64,000 nt of DNA, from positions 62,001 through 126,000 of the forward strand of contig CAZWLN010000007.1 in assembly GCA_964634885.1 (NCBI GenBank). Direction: 5' to 3'. The DNA is from DAINRZ01 sp964634885. Lineage in GTDB: Bacteria > Bacteroidota > Ignavibacteria > Kapaibacteriales > UBA2268. Numbering within the stretch: the stretch's first letter is position 1; each line of letters opens with the position of its first letter. A program made the translations under genes and the position numbers. Of the stretch, positions 7,962-17,830 are shown one piece after another. The notes beneath the pieces were generated by a model that was not told the origin of the DNA, did not search any database, and worked only from the letters and a program-made list of their open reading frames with translations.

Positions 7962-8876
7962 CTATTTATCAAGTATCAGTACTTCAAAAGGCTCATCGTT
8001 GTCAAGGGTAACTGTAGCAGTATGCCATAGGAGGTTTGACTTATCTTTTTCAAATACATGTTTATCGAGGCTTTTAATGTTTTTGCTAATTTCTTCTTTC
8101 GTGCATTTTTTCGAATCTGCAAATTCAGCTTTGGGTATCTTTACATATGAAACCAACTCGTAATCATTAAAATAAAAACAATAGAAATACTCTGCCGGAT
8201 CTTTAAGAGGCATCATCATGACAGTGGCCCACTCTGACGTGTCGTTCTTGTTTTGAATGAGCCTTGAAACATCAACATCTTTCGACACGGATTCATAATT
8301 AGCACTGTTAACAAAACCAAAAGCATATAATTCATGCTTCTCACCGAATTCTTTTTCTGCAACCTGCCTGGAAAAATCTATATGCCACCACCTGATATTC
8401 TTTGTAAGGTTTTCATCAAATTCCATTAATTTGTCTTTATATTTTCCACTCTGTAAAAATGCCCAGTAAACAGAATATAATTTACCTATCTCTTTGAACC
8501 TGAAGGTGTAACGATAGGCTTCAAGTAAATGTAGAGCCACACCCGGATAAATCTTTAACCCATTATTGATATTCAGGGAATTATCTATGACATTTTTGAA
8601 ATATACTATTGCCGAATCGAATTCCATTTCGTTCATATAGATTGAGCCCAGTATAATTTCTTGTTTTACAGGCTGATTGACACCGACCATCGATTTCTTA
8701 AGAGAATTGATTACGGAATCTTTTAAACTGGGGTTTTTGTAATAAAGGGAATATACTTCGTCAAAATTGGTACTGTCATTCTCATCAGAAAATCCAACAA
8801 CAGGAAAACAAAGGAATATCATCAGAATAACAAATATTTTACCTGTAAGCATTACTGGTTTAGTTGTATTTAACAT
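7962..8876 (-). CDS. Exported hypothetical protein
   Basis: A 304-residue protein with an N-terminal signal sequence (GKIFVILMIFLCFPVVGFS). The middle region contains amphipathic helices reminiscent of tetratricopeptide-like pairs (EIILGSIYMNEMEFDSAIVYF), while the C-terminal half is mixed alpha/beta with a late DNDEPFEVLILDK ending. No family was recognised and no catalytic motif is evident. It stands alone on the minus strand, convergent with the DUF6448 gene (74-base gap) and divergent from the CPBP protease gene. Confidence 0.6.
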   Translation of the reverse strand: MLNTTKPVMLTGKIFVILMIFLCFPVVGFSDENDSTNFDEVYSLYYKNPSLKDSVINSLKKSMVGVNQPVKQEIILGSIYMNEMEFDSAIVYFKNVIDNSLNINNGLKIYPGVALHLLEAYRYTFRFKEIGKLYSVYWAFLQSGKYKDKLMEFDENLTKNIRWWHIDFSRQVAEKEFGEKHELYAFGFVNSANYESVSKDVDVSRLIQNKNDTSEWATVMMMPLKDPAEYFYCFYFNDYELVSYVKIPKAEFADSKKCTKEEISKNIKSLDKHVFEKDKSNLLWHTATVTLDNDEPFEVLILDK

Positions 8877-9159
8877 TGCCGACCCCGGAATATATTAATA
8901 ATAAATTTAAACCGTATTCTAGTATAATAAAAATATGAAATCTTTACTTATGAAAAAAGCATATTGGCAAGAATACATTTGCACAGAAATATATTAGTGA
9001 TAATATATAGACTTTTTTATTGCTGCGAAGCGATTTTTCTTTTGCAGAACAAATAAATTAGCTTAATTTGATTTAAGTACTTTGAAGTCTCTTTTTGGTA
9101 TTTAATGGGCCATCGTACAATCATACAGGCCCGGTAACAGACATAATTTAAAGAGGAAT

Positions 9160-9894
9160 ATGGATAATACCCCCAAAGAACATACACTTACAAAATCGGT
9201 AATACTGCACCTTCTGCCGGGGCTTTTGACCGGCGCCGGCTACTTTGCCCTGGTACCGACGGTAATTAATATGGGTTACCCTTCGGTAATGGCTCTGTCG
9301 CTGGCAGGGTTCTTCATACTGATTCCTTTCCTGATGCTGTTTCTGCTGTACCTGAAGATCAGTAACGGAGAAAAGCTGTTACACGGCATCATCCGCTACC
9401 TGAAGCCAATGAAATTCCGGCACTATCTTCTTTGGGTTCCTGCTGTCGTCATCGCCTCAGCCTTAGCCTTCAAGGCTTTTGGTTTTGCAGAAGGCCTGCT
9501 GAAACCCATGTTCAGCGGGATGGCGCCCGATATGTTCCTGGATATGGGTTTGAGCCCTGAGTTCACAAAAACAAAGCTAATATCTACATATGGCTTCTTT
9601 CTTGTTCTCATTGTCCTGGTTCTGCCTGCTCTCGAAGAACTATACTTCAGGGGCTACCTGCTGCCGCGTATGCCCCGCAAGCTGAAAGGCTGGACAGTAC
9701 CGGTTCACAGCGCCCTTTTCGCTCTCTATCACACATGGACACCCTGGCTGTTCATTACCCGTACTGCCGGAGTCCTGCCCTTAGTCTATGCCGTTAAGCG
9801 GAAAGAGAGTATCTTTGTGGGGATCATTGCACACTGCATCATCAATTCTGTGGATTTCATTATTGGATTAATATATATTCTAAATATGCAATAA
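9160..9894 (+). CDS. CPBP family intramembrane metalloprotease
   Basis: This 244-residue polytopic membrane protein carries the three motifs of the CPBP (CAAX protease and bacteriocin-processing, also Abi) family: LEELYFRG near residue 163 (EExxxR), ALYHTW near 189 (FxxxH-like), and IIAHCIINS near 224 (HxxxN). These supply the glutamate and histidine residues that coordinate the catalytic metal. Substrates of bacterial members are mostly unknown. It is preceded by AGAGGA at good spacing. It has all three motifs, unlike the two degenerate relatives at 45922 and 52012. Confidence 0.85.
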   Translation: MDNTPKEHTLTKSVILHLLPGLLTGAGYFALVPTVINMGYPSVMALSLAGFFILIPFLMLFLLYLKISNGEKLLHGIIRYLKPMKFRHYLLWVPAVVIASALAFKAFGFAEGLLKPMFSGMAPDMFLDMGLSPEFTKTKLISTYGFFLVLIVLVLPALEELYFRGYLLPRMPRKLKGWTVPVHSALFALYHTWTPWLFITRTAGVLPLVYAVKRKESIFVGIIAHCIINSVDFIIGLIYILNMQ

Positions 9895-9933
9895 CTTGAT
9901 ACGACGGCAGATTTATGTAATATTCTATGATAT

Positions 9934-10195
9934 TTGGTTCTTCATCAATTAAAGTGGGTAAAATATTACAAAATTCCTGAGATATTCTGTAAATGACTTA
10001 TTAAAGATGCAGATATAGCAGGTATTTACACACCCCCCAACCCCCTCTTGGTAGAGGGGGAGCGTAACGACAGGTCTTAACCCCTCTAAATAGTGGGGTG
10101 GCTGCGGCAGCAGCCGGGGTGTGTCAATGAGATTTGAAAAATTTTTATTTGATTTACTTCATTATTTACCTACTACAAATAGCGAAGGTCCTTAT
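9934..10195. repeat. Family-1 MITE-like element with terminal inverted repeats
   Basis: The left end reads GGTTCTTCATCAATTAAAGT followed by GGGTAA, and the right end is its approximate reverse complement (TTACCTACTACAAATAGCGA then AGGTCC). The 262-bp interior contains the C-rich block ACCCCCTCTTGGTAGAGGGG and the module GGCTGCGGCAGCAGCCGGGG, also found at 36480-36600 and, inverted, near 51860. It has no coding capacity. It lies between the CPBP gene and the Omp28-like gene. Confidence 0.7.
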
Positions 10196-10309
10196 ATTTC
10201 TCAATTTCTGCAATTTTGATGTTGACAATTCTGATTAATTTCCTTAATTTATAGCGGGGCATTCGGGTATATTGTTTAACATATAATTACCATTGAAAGG
10301 TATATAGTC

Positions 10310-11923
10310 ATGAGAACCATAGTATTAATGATCATCGCTGCAATCACCTCGTCTTATATGCTTTTAGCCCAGGATCTCTTACCGTTGCCGGTCAATGAAT
10401 ACGAAAGAGATACGATGAGCTACTATGATATCTGTCTTTGCCACCCCATCGGAGGTTATTTGGGGCCGATTTGTATTTCACGTGAGCTCTCGATGAATGA
10501 CTATGTACTTTCGGGAACGCGTGAATTCCAAATCCGGACAGGTAAAAACTGCCTGGGACTCTTTCACCAAAACTCCATCCTGAATGTCGCCATTGACGGC
10601 AAAACAGTATGTTCCTCCCTGCTGAGGACTTCATACACTATTACCTCGTCAGACACGGTAGCTGTAAATATAAGCTACGATTTCGGGGAAGCAGGACAAT
10701 GCCACGACGTCGTTGTCAGTGTAACTACTGAAAACGGTAAAGTCTTATTCAAAAACCGGAAAAAAGTTCTGACCGTTCTCGGCGCAACTTCAAAGAAAAT
10801 GGTGCTGATGGAGATGGCCTGTGGCATTCTTTGCTCTCCATGCCATGCACATATAGAAGAAGCGCACAAATTCACCCAGGAGCACAAGGACAGTGTTGCT
10901 TTCGTTATATACAACAAAGCTCCTGTTGGCGTCGGTACATACGACGAGCCGACAAAACCCTATAATAATTTCCATAAAACATTTAACATCGGCTACCAAT
11001 CAAGTGTTATGATGGACAGGACATTCGACCAGCTTAACCTGAACTCTCAGGAGGGCGACGACACGGAAGTTATTTCAGACATTGCCAAAGCATACAACAA
11101 TCAGATCAACTCAGAATATGTACCGGTGTCTGTCAGTGTAACCCCGAAATTTGACTACGCAACAAGAAAAGTGGACCTCAACCTGAAAGCCGACTTCACC
11201 GACTATGCATCGGGCGATATGCGTTTCTATGTCGTACTTACACAGGACACGGTAAGAGGCCCGAACGGAACGAACACTTATACGTCCTATGCCCAGGCTA
11301 CATTACCACAGTTCGACTCTGTTTACGGCTATCAGGGAGAATATGTTTTCGGCGGTTGGTATGCAATACCGAATTATCCGCATACTAATGTATGCAAGTA
11401 CCAGCCGAACGGCTTCTTCGGCGCCCCCGGTATTATCCCGGCTGAAGTCAGCCCCGGCAGTTCATACGAAGAGAATATTTCTTTCACCCTGCCCGAATTC
11501 GGCAACCCGGACCTCGATTACGACGTTGTACCCATCGATCCCCCGGGAATCGAAGTAATTGTCTCTGTGGTCAAATATGGCGAATTCAAGTCGAGGCAGG
11601 TGCTGAACACATGCAAAGCCCCCCTTACAAAAGAAATAAACGGCGTCTGTGGCAACAGTGAAACCGGAAGCACTTTGTTCAGGATAGTCAACCAGGTTAC
11701 AAAGGGCAGTTTCATTGTGGAAACAAAAGCAAAATCGCCTTCATCATCCGATTTGAAAGTCTATGACATTTACGGGAAGCTCTGCAAAACCGTCACCATC
11801 GATGTTGCCGACGGCCTGCTGCGAACGGGGATCGACGCCACGGACCTGCCCGACGGAGTCTATTTCCTCTCGCTCAACCTGGACGGGACAGCACAATCCG
11901 ACAAATTGGTAATTATCAAATAA
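10310..11923 (+). CDS. Omp28-related thioredoxin-fold protein with T9SS sorting domain
   Basis: A signal peptide (MIIAAITSSYMLLAQ) is followed by a beta-rich N-terminal domain and, at about residues 155-260, a thioredoxin-like domain with the sequence MACGILCSPCHAHIEEAHKF, containing the redox motif CSPC. The later part is beta-rich. The last about 80 residues (VYDIYGKLCKTV ... DLPDGVYFLSLN ... KLVIIK) form a type A T9SS C-terminal domain, so the protein should cross the outer membrane and be surface-anchored or released. It belongs with the Omp28-like proteins at 27-39 kb, but is shorter and has a different N-terminus. The following short T9SS gene is 17 bases downstream and probably co-transcribed. 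Confidence 0.82.
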   Translation: MRTIVLMIIAAITSSYMLLAQDLLPLPVNEYERDTMSYYDICLCHPIGGYLGPICISRELSMNDYVLSGTREFQIRTGKNCLGLFHQNSILNVAIDGKTVCSSLLRTSYTITSSDTVAVNISYDFGEAGQCHDVVVSVTTENGKVLFKNRKKVLTVLGATSKKMVLMEMACGILCSPCHAHIEEAHKFTQEHKDSVAFVIYNKAPVGVGTYDEPTKPYNNFHKTFNIGYQSSVMMDRTFDQLNLNSQEGDDTEVISDIAKAYNNQINSEYVPVSVSVTPKFDYATRKVDLNLKADFTDYASGDMRFYVVLTQDTVRGPNGTNTYTSYAQATLPQFDSVYGYQGEYVFGGWYAIPNYPHTNVCKYQPNGFFGAPGIIPAEVSPGSSYEENISFTLPEFGNPDLDYDVVPIDPPGIEVIVSVVKYGEFKSRQVLNTCKAPLTKEINGVCGNSETGSTLFRIVNQVTKGSFIVETKAKSPSSSDLKVYDIYGKLCKTVTIDVADGLLRTGIDATDLPDGVYFLSLNLDGTAQSDKLVIIK

Positions 11924-11940
11924 TTCGGTAATTTTGACTT

Positions 11941-12636
11941 ATGAAAATAAAAACTTTAATAGTATTGCTGATGATTGTAAACAGCAGCCTCCTGTCTGCC
12001 GGAACCTTCTATTTCCATGTGGCGGACACAGTCAAAAGAGGCAGCCTCACCAGTACCATAGACATTTTCGGCAAGTTTGTCAATATGACCAAGGAATCCA
12101 GGAGCTACTCCCTGCAGCTAAGGAATATATCCGTGCCCTCCGGCTGGTCTTTTTCAATGTGTACTCCTACTGCCTGCCTGGCTCCCGGCATAACCGAAGC
12201 TGTCTTCGGCTATCCTCCTTCAGATTCGGGCCACATCACCATTACCATCTATACCGGCAGCAAATCCGGCATCTTCAGGGGCGACATAATAATAACCGAC
12301 CTCGACGACCCCGGCAAATACACAGACAGTGTCCATTTCATGGCCTTTGCCGGCAATGTGAACGAAGTGGAAAACCCGGTCAATGTACAGGCCCTGAGCC
12401 TGTCACCAAACATCACTTCCGGCTGGTTGACGGTCAATTACAACGAACCGGCTGAAGCCCTGACAATTATAATAACCGACATCGGAGGCAGGGTCTGTTA
12501 CTCCGAAGAACTGCAAAATGCCTCAGGACAGCCCGTCAGCCTGCCTCTGTGGATTGGGGACTATCCTCCCGGCATGTACTTCATTACTGTGGACGACAGG
12601 TACAAAAGGAATTTCTCCCGGTTCTGTAAAGAATGA
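11941..12636 (+). CDS. Small T9SS-exported protein
   Basis: This 231-residue protein has a signal peptide (MKIKTLIVLLMIVNSSLLSAG), an immunoglobulin-like beta domain at about residues 22-145 (including SYSLQLRNISVPSGWSFSMC), and a type A T9SS sorting domain from about residue 155 (ITDIGGRVCYSEEL ... YPPGMYFITVDDRYKRNFSRF). The sorting domain ends KE rather than the usual hydrophobic or basic pair. It follows the Omp28-like gene by 17 bases on the same strand and may be its partner. Confidence 0.75.
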   Translation: MKIKTLIVLLMIVNSSLLSAGTFYFHVADTVKRGSLTSTIDIFGKFVNMTKESRSYSLQLRNISVPSGWSFSMCTPTACLAPGITEAVFGYPPSDSGHITITIYTGSKSGIFRGDIIITDLDDPGKYTDSVHFMAFAGNVNEVENPVNVQALSLSPNITSGWLTVNYNEPAEALTIIITDIGGRVCYSEELQNASGQPVSLPLWIGDYPPGMYFITVDDRYKRNFSRFCKE

Positions 12637-12775
12637 CCGCACAGGAATCAGGAAACCATATAACGATGGAAAAATAAATTCTCTCAGCTATTTTAACATT
12701 TTACAAAGCCTTGACATAAGCCATTGCCGATTGTGCTATATTGTATATTTTTATAATAATAACAGGGATGTTATC

Positions 12776-13105
12776 ATGACAATCAATGCAGTAAACAGCA
12801 ACGACACAACAGGCAGCAGCACCGGGAACATCAATTCCAGGCTGGCACAACTCAAGGCCGAAAAGGTAAGCATCGAGAAAGAAATCAGCTCGGTCAAAAA
12901 CGACGACGAACTGACAACGGAAGAAAAGCAGAAAGAAACCCGGGAACTCAAGGCAGAACTGGCGAAGATAGAAGCGCAGATTGCAGAGCTGCAGGCAAAG
13001 AAGAACGAAACGAAGGGCAGCGGTGAGGACGAGGAAAAGTCAAAGAAAGGCAGCAGCAGCTCCTCGTCGTACAATTACAGCTTCGGCATAGATAAGACAG
13101 TTTGA
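12776..13105 (+). CDS. Small coiled-coil protein
   Basis: From this ATG the product has 109 residues. Residues 22-80 are strongly helical and charged, with heptad-like leucine and isoleucine spacing (INSRLAQLKAEKVSIEKEIS, ELAKIEAQIAELQAKK), so a coiled coil is predicted. The tail is a serine run and ends YNYSFGIDKTV. No signal peptide is present. A longer in-frame extension upstream (from 12518) covers the end of the previous gene and is not supported. The architecture resembles FlxA-like small coiled-coil proteins, but homology is uncertain. Confidence 0.65.
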   Translation: MTINAVNSNDTTGSSTGNINSRLAQLKAEKVSIEKEISSVKNDDELTTEEKQKETRELKAELAKIEAQIAELQAKKNETKGSGEDEEKSKKGSSSSSSYNYSFGIDKTV

Positions 13106-13157
13106 AAGCGGCTTCTTTCCCGTTTTCCAAACTAAGTTTTTACAGCTTAGAATTAAA

Positions 13158-13300
13158 CCCGGATATTGCGATCGGAATTGTAAACATCATATAATAAATT
13201 GGTATATAGCAACTTAACGATTTTCCCCTCCTCCTTAGATAAGGAGGGGCAGGGGTGGTTGGATATATCGTGTTTTTGGGGGTCTAATGCACAATCCGGG
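13158..13300. repeat. Family-2 MITE-like element (copy 1)
   Basis: A 143-bp non-coding element begins CCCGGATATTGCGATCGG and ends TCTAATGCACAATCCGGG, so the ends are imperfect inverted repeats. Its interior carries ATATAGCAACTTAACG and the GC-rich palindrome-like block CCTCCTTAGATAAGGAGGGG followed by GGGTGGTTGGAT. Close copies are at 30401-30541 and 56558-56696. Confidence 0.75.
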
Positions 13301-13526
13301 TTAAATATTATTCGATGAACCTTCACTACTCCGGCTTTTTTGATTGGCGCCACCTGAGGGTGAAGCCCATCCTGCAACAGGGAATGGCCGGACTTATTTC
13401 CGGTAAAAAGCGAGGAAAAAGAATTTTATCCTTTCCTGCCAATATTTCTCTTGGAATATTATTCCATATTAAATATTTTTCATTTATTAATAAATGTAAA
13501 TTTTAAATTGAAATATTGGTAAAACA

Positions 13527-14399
13527 ATGAAGAAAAAGCTCGTCTTTACTGCAATCCTTATTCAATGCTTTATTATCCCTGTAATTCCCACCTTCGGCGA
13601 AGATGTACTCAGGCCCTACGGCAGGGGCGGCAGCAGCGCCCTACAACCGCCTTTAACGATCGGCGTCGAGGGCTGCCTGAACTTCAACAATGCCTCACAG
13701 GACCTGAACTGGATGCCGGACATGGAACGCTCGCCCCAGAGCGCCCTGGCATCGGGTACCGGAACGTCGCCCTACTTCGGGCTGTTCATCGATCTTCCCT
13801 TCAGCAGCCGTTTCGGCCTGGAAATCAAAGCAGGCTATGACCAAAAAACTTTCGACAATTCATCCTCTACCCGCATGGATTACGATGTCCTTAACGACCG
13901 GCTCATGATCTCCAACAACATTGCCACGACTATTGAAGGGAACATGACGATCAAAAGCGACGTCAGGTACTCCTACCGGACTGACCTGTCGTTTGTGTCG
14001 ATTGCTGCGCTCTGCTATTACGAACCCGTAACCCGGCTGAAACTCTTTGCCGGCCCCATTTTGCAGATCCCGGCGGGGAAAGCCGAGACAAAGAAAACAT
14101 ACGCCGTTTACAACAGCTATTTCACCGGCGGGAGTAAAACGGTTTCCGTTACCGACAGCTATACCATACATTTCAATGCTGGCATCTACCTGGCTGTTTC
14201 TTACGACTTTGCCCTGAGCAGCCAACTTACTCTTTCACCGATTGCCGCCTACCAATATATGCTGAGGGATTACATGCCCCCTCAGGTGGAATTTGACCCA
14301 CCTAAAGGTATCGGTGCTGACGCTACAGTCGGCATTAGCATCGACAAACCCCGGTTAAGCAGCCTGCAACTCGGCCTGCGTCTGGGTTTAAAGCTGTAA
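13527..14399 (+). CDS. Outer-membrane beta-barrel protein
   Basis: A 290-residue protein with a signal peptide (MKKKLVFTAILIQCFIIPV). The mature part alternates short amphipathic strands and turns, with many aromatic residues at strand ends, as in small outer-membrane barrels: FGLEIKAGYDQKTF, SYRTDLSFVSIAALCYYEPV, LKLFAGPILQIPAG, SLQLGLRLGLKL. Ending on an amphipathic strand is typical of barrels assembled by BamA. No functional motif was recognised. The preceding 420 bases hold a family-2 repeat and nothing coding. Confidence 0.7.
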   Translation: MKKKLVFTAILIQCFIIPVIPTFGEDVLRPYGRGGSSALQPPLTIGVEGCLNFNNASQDLNWMPDMERSPQSALASGTGTSPYFGLFIDLPFSSRFGLEIKAGYDQKTFDNSSSTRMDYDVLNDRLMISNNIATTIEGNMTIKSDVRYSYRTDLSFVSIAALCYYEPVTRLKLFAGPILQIPAGKAETKKTYAVYNSYFTGGSKTVSVTDSYTIHFNAGIYLAVSYDFALSSQLTLSPIAAYQYMLRDYMPPQVEFDPPKGIGADATVGISIDKPRLSSLQLGLRLGLKL

Positions 14400-14529
14400 T
14401 TATTCACTACACAATTTTCCGTAAACCTGACATAAAAGTATCTTGTACTACATCAAGACCGATCAAAAAAATTAATAATTTGAAAACTATTTCTGAAAAC
14501 AAGTTCAAAAATTAAATATGGAAAAAATA

Positions 14530-14979
14530 ATGAGAAAACCAATAATACTGTTGATTGCTGTACTTCTGCCGGCTTGTTGCTGCAAGACCACAAAAGACGG
14601 CACAAAAGAGAAACCGGACAGCCTGAAGACTCTCTCCCCCACTTCACTCGTTACGGACAGCCTGGGAACAAAGGCAACACTTGCCGATATTGCCGCGGCT
14701 CCGGACGCTTTCGTCGGAAAGACTGTGGTTCTCGAAGGGACTTTCCAGGGATACTCAGGCGTCGAATGCTTCTACAACGAGAAGTTCTCCGCACAGGTTA
14801 CCAGAAGCGACTGGGTCTTCCGCAGCGACAGCCTGTGCATGTACGTTACCGGAGGCATTCCCACCGGTTATAATCCAATGGACGCCAAAGACAAGGGAAG
14901 GAAGATCGTCCTGTCCTGCCTCGTGAAACTTACTTCGAAAGAAAAGCTGATACTCGTTTATAAACAAACCATTAAATAA
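14530..14979 (+). CDS. Putative lipoprotein with OB-fold-like domain
   Basis: A short signal sequence ends in a lipobox (LLPACCC), predicting a lipid-anchored protein of about 149 residues. The central part, TLADIAAAPDAFVGKTVVLE followed by GTFQGY and later GRKIVLSCLVKL, resembles the strand pattern of OB-fold lipoproteins in which a cofactor or ligand binds at a beta barrel. The start was placed at 14530 because it gives the shorter, cleaner signal peptide; 14518 is also possible. The peptidase C11 gene begins 19 bases after its stop, suggesting joint expression. Confidence 0.6.
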   Translation: MRKPIILLIAVLLPACCCKTTKDGTKEKPDSLKTLSPTSLVTDSLGTKATLADIAAAPDAFVGKTVVLEGTFQGYSGVECFYNEKFSAQVTRSDWVFRSDSLCMYVTGGIPTGYNPMDAKDKGRKIVLSCLVKLTSKEKLILVYKQTIK

Positions 14980-14998
14980 ATATTCAAAAGGAGAAACT

Positions 14999-17542
14999 AT
15001 GAGTTTAAAAAGTACCCCTGTGTCCATTCTCAGGAAGTCCCTTTCAGCCCTGTTCATTGTAACCCTGTTCGGCTTCCTGGCCACAAGCCCGGCAACGGCG
15101 GCGAAGTGGACAGTACTGGTTTACCTCGACGCGGACTGCGACCTCGAGCAATACGGCATTGCCGACCTGAACGAAATGGAAACCGTCGGTTCCACAAACG
15201 ACGTTAACATCATTGTACAGATCGACCGCAGCCCCGACCACGACCAGACCAACGGCGACTGGACCGAGACGCGGCGCTACTACGTCACAAAAGACAATGA
15301 CCAGTCCACTATTAACAGTAACCTCTTACAGAGTCTCGGAGAAAAGAACATGGGCGATCCCCAGACTCTCAAAGACTTCATCGTATGGGGAAAGACTAAC
15401 TACCCTGCCGACAACTACTTCCTCATACTCTGGAACCACGGCGGGGGCTGGAAGAACCTCAAGGACGGAAAAGACGCTTTGCACATCTCTCAGGTGCCCA
15501 TCGGCCCCAGGTCTGCTTCCCTGTCCGACCTGATCAAATCGAAGATGAAGGCTGCCGGCCCTTCTTCGTTCAGCACAGAGGAATTCGTCAACCCTTTCGG
15601 GCGCATTACCTGGATCGATAAAGATGTATGTTACGACGACACGGACCAGGACCACCTCTCCAATGCAGAAGTCGTTTCTGCCATCACCGACGGCGGACTG
15701 AAACTCGACATCATCGGTTTTGACGCCTGCCTGATGGCTATGCTCGAAAATGAATACCCGCTCCGTAACCTGGCAGATTACATGATTGCTTCGGAAGAGA
15801 CAGAACCCGGCGACGGCTATCCTTACAACAACCTCCTTCCTGAAATTACCGTCAACCCGGACATCACACCTTCCGCCCTCGCACAGAAGGCAATAATTAA
15901 ATGGGGGCAGTATTATGAAAGTTCTGCCGAGACAAAGGATGTTACAACACAATCTGCCGTTTCCCTTGCCCAGGTCGATAATATAATAACCAAGCTCGAC
16001 GCTTTTGTCGCTGCAGCCAAAACCGACAACCAGAGCTGGTCGGGAATAATGACCGCAAGGGCGCAGGCTCACAGTTTCAACAACGGTCAGTACATCGACT
16101 TGTGGCACTTCTGCAACCTCGTTGCGGACAATGTGTCGTCTTCGCCGGTAATCGACGCTGCCGGCGAGCTTAAGACGGCCATTACCGACGCCGTCATCGC
16201 CAATTATGTCGGGAACCAGTTCGCTAACGCCAAAGGCATCTCCATCTACTTCCCCAACCCGGGCAACTACGAACCCAGCTACGGAAACAACGCCTACGGC
16301 CTCGACTTCATTGCGTCCACCGACTGGGCCTCTTTCCTACAGGCTGCTTACAACAGCAACGCAGGCGACAGCGGCACATACAACCCCGACGACAAATATG
16401 AACCCAACAACAACTGGGGTTTGGCATACGGCCCCGTTGGCAACGAGGAATACAAAGGCGTAATCAATGACGAGAACGACGTGGAATTCTTCAGGATTGA
16501 AACCGGGAACAGTTCCGGACTGGAAGTATCGCTCCAATCGCCTGCCGACATCAATTTTGACCTTATCTTTGCAAAGATCGAAGGGGACAGCATTACCATC
16601 ATCGACTATTCACAACTGGGAGCCAATGAAACCGACGTAGTTACCCTCCAACTCGACGCCGGTATATATTACGCAATCGTCAACAGCCAGGGTGACGTCA
16701 GTAACGAGCAGTACACTCTCACTTTCAGCGGCATTACCGAATTCAACCTTACGGACTACGACATGACTCTCGCTTACGACAACGGCGGCTACACAGGCCT
16801 GTGGCAGATTTCTTCCACCGTGGCCGAGGAAGGCGCCGTCAGTCTTTACAGGCTTCCGAAAAGTCCAGCCAGGCTGAAGAAGATATGGTACTATGTCAGC
16901 AGCCTCCAGGTCTATCCACAAACCGGAAGCGCCGGCTCCTTCTATTATTACGCTTTCGATTACTACGGCCTGCTTTTCGACAATGGCCAGGATGGGCTCA
17001 GATACGGTACACCTCCTTCCACAGGCTGGGTATATGTGGACCTGAAAGAAGATAACATAACTCTCTACGGAGATTTCGGAGTAGGTTTAATGTTCGACGG
17101 TGTCAACAGCCCGGGCATCGGCTACGATACGCTAAGCTCATTCGGTACTAACCTCATTTATGTCAATCCATACGGCTACGGCTATGACTGGTATGAAACA
17201 CCGGGCCTGTTCTTCATCAGGGCTGAGATATCCTACGGCGACGGAGCAACTGACGTGGAGGAAACCTTCCTCGTCGATCCCTGCAGCCCTCTGCAGCAGA
17301 ACATACCCAATCCCTTCAGCTCTGCAACAACCATTCCCTACTCCTTAGAGAAGGGCGCCCATGTCTCAATGACGATATACAGCTCCGGCGGCAGTCTTGT
17401 AATGAAAGCAATCGACGAATACAAAGAAGCGGGTAAATATATCTATCACTATACACCTGTTAATATGGCGCCGGGAACATACTACTGCATCCTGACGATT
17501 GACGGGAAAGAATACTCGCGTAAGATGATTAATATTAAATAG
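14999..17542 (+). CDS. Clostripain-family (peptidase C11) protease with T9SS domain
   Basis: This 847-residue exported protease has a signal peptide to about residue 35, then a C11 domain starting KWTVLVYLDADCDLE. The catalytic His is in LILWNHGGGW near residue 147 and the catalytic Cys in IIGFDACLMAMLENE near 244, both in the family context; C11 enzymes usually cut after Arg or Lys. A region around 480-590 resembles a bacterial pre-peptidase C-terminal domain (DVEFFRIETG ... IYYAIVNSQGD). The last 80 residues (QQNIPNPFSSATTIPYSLEK ... YHYTPVNMAPGTYYC) are a type A T9SS sorting domain. It is a likely surface or secreted proteolytic enzyme. A strong terminator follows. Confidence 0.9.
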   Translation: MSLKSTPVSILRKSLSALFIVTLFGFLATSPATAAKWTVLVYLDADCDLEQYGIADLNEMETVGSTNDVNIIVQIDRSPDHDQTNGDWTETRRYYVTKDNDQSTINSNLLQSLGEKNMGDPQTLKDFIVWGKTNYPADNYFLILWNHGGGWKNLKDGKDALHISQVPIGPRSASLSDLIKSKMKAAGPSSFSTEEFVNPFGRITWIDKDVCYDDTDQDHLSNAEVVSAITDGGLKLDIIGFDACLMAMLENEYPLRNLADYMIASEETEPGDGYPYNNLLPEITVNPDITPSALAQKAIIKWGQYYESSAETKDVTTQSAVSLAQVDNIITKLDAFVAAAKTDNQSWSGIMTARAQAHSFNNGQYIDLWHFCNLVADNVSSSPVIDAAGELKTAITDAVIANYVGNQFANAKGISIYFPNPGNYEPSYGNNAYGLDFIASTDWASFLQAAYNSNAGDSGTYNPDDKYEPNNNWGLAYGPVGNEEYKGVINDENDVEFFRIETGNSSGLEVSLQSPADINFDLIFAKIEGDSITIIDYSQLGANETDVVTLQLDAGIYYAIVNSQGDVSNEQYTLTFSGITEFNLTDYDMTLAYDNGGYTGLWQISSTVAEEGAVSLYRLPKSPARLKKIWYYVSSLQVYPQTGSAGSFYYYAFDYYGLLFDNGQDGLRYGTPPSTGWVYVDLKEDNITLYGDFGVGLMFDGVNSPGIGYDTLSSFGTNLIYVNPYGYGYDWYETPGLFFIRAEISYGDGATDVEETFLVDPCSPLQQNIPNPFSSATTIPYSLEKGAHVSMTIYSSGGSLVMKAIDEYKEAGKYIYHYTPVNMAPGTYYCILTIDGKEYSRKMINIK

Positions 17543-17587
17543 CGGAAAACAGTTCTACCGGGGCCGTCATTCCCGGAGAGAAACAAT

Positions 17588-17628
17588 AGCGGGGTCAGGG
17601 TAAAACTTGTCCCCGCTTTTTATTTTTA
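17588..17628 (+). terminator. Rho-independent terminator after the C11 protease gene
   Basis: A perfect 7-bp stem AGCGGGG/CCCCGCT with a 16-base loop is followed by TTTTTATTTTT. It lies 46 bases after the stop codon. Confidence 0.8.
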
Positions 17629-17830
17629 AGGAATATTGAAAATTATGGGAAGTAAGATTTATTGATTATTCTTTTGACCCGGGCTGAAGCTCGTGGATAT
17701 ATCAATATTCTCCCTATTTAGTACGGTTTTTCGATTTACCCCATAGTATCTGATAATTGCATTTAAATCAACAATTCCGGAATTGATACGTTACAAGAAA
17801 AGTTAATTGGAATATATAGGGAATGAATTG

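Noticed and set aside
12518..12775. Upstream extension of the coiled-coil gene
   Set aside because: The in-frame extension overlaps the end of the preceding T9SS gene and is not protein-like.
15326..16108. 260-residue minus-strand frame inside the peptidase C11 gene
   Set aside because: Antisense shadow of a well-supported GC-rich gene, with no ribosome-binding site.
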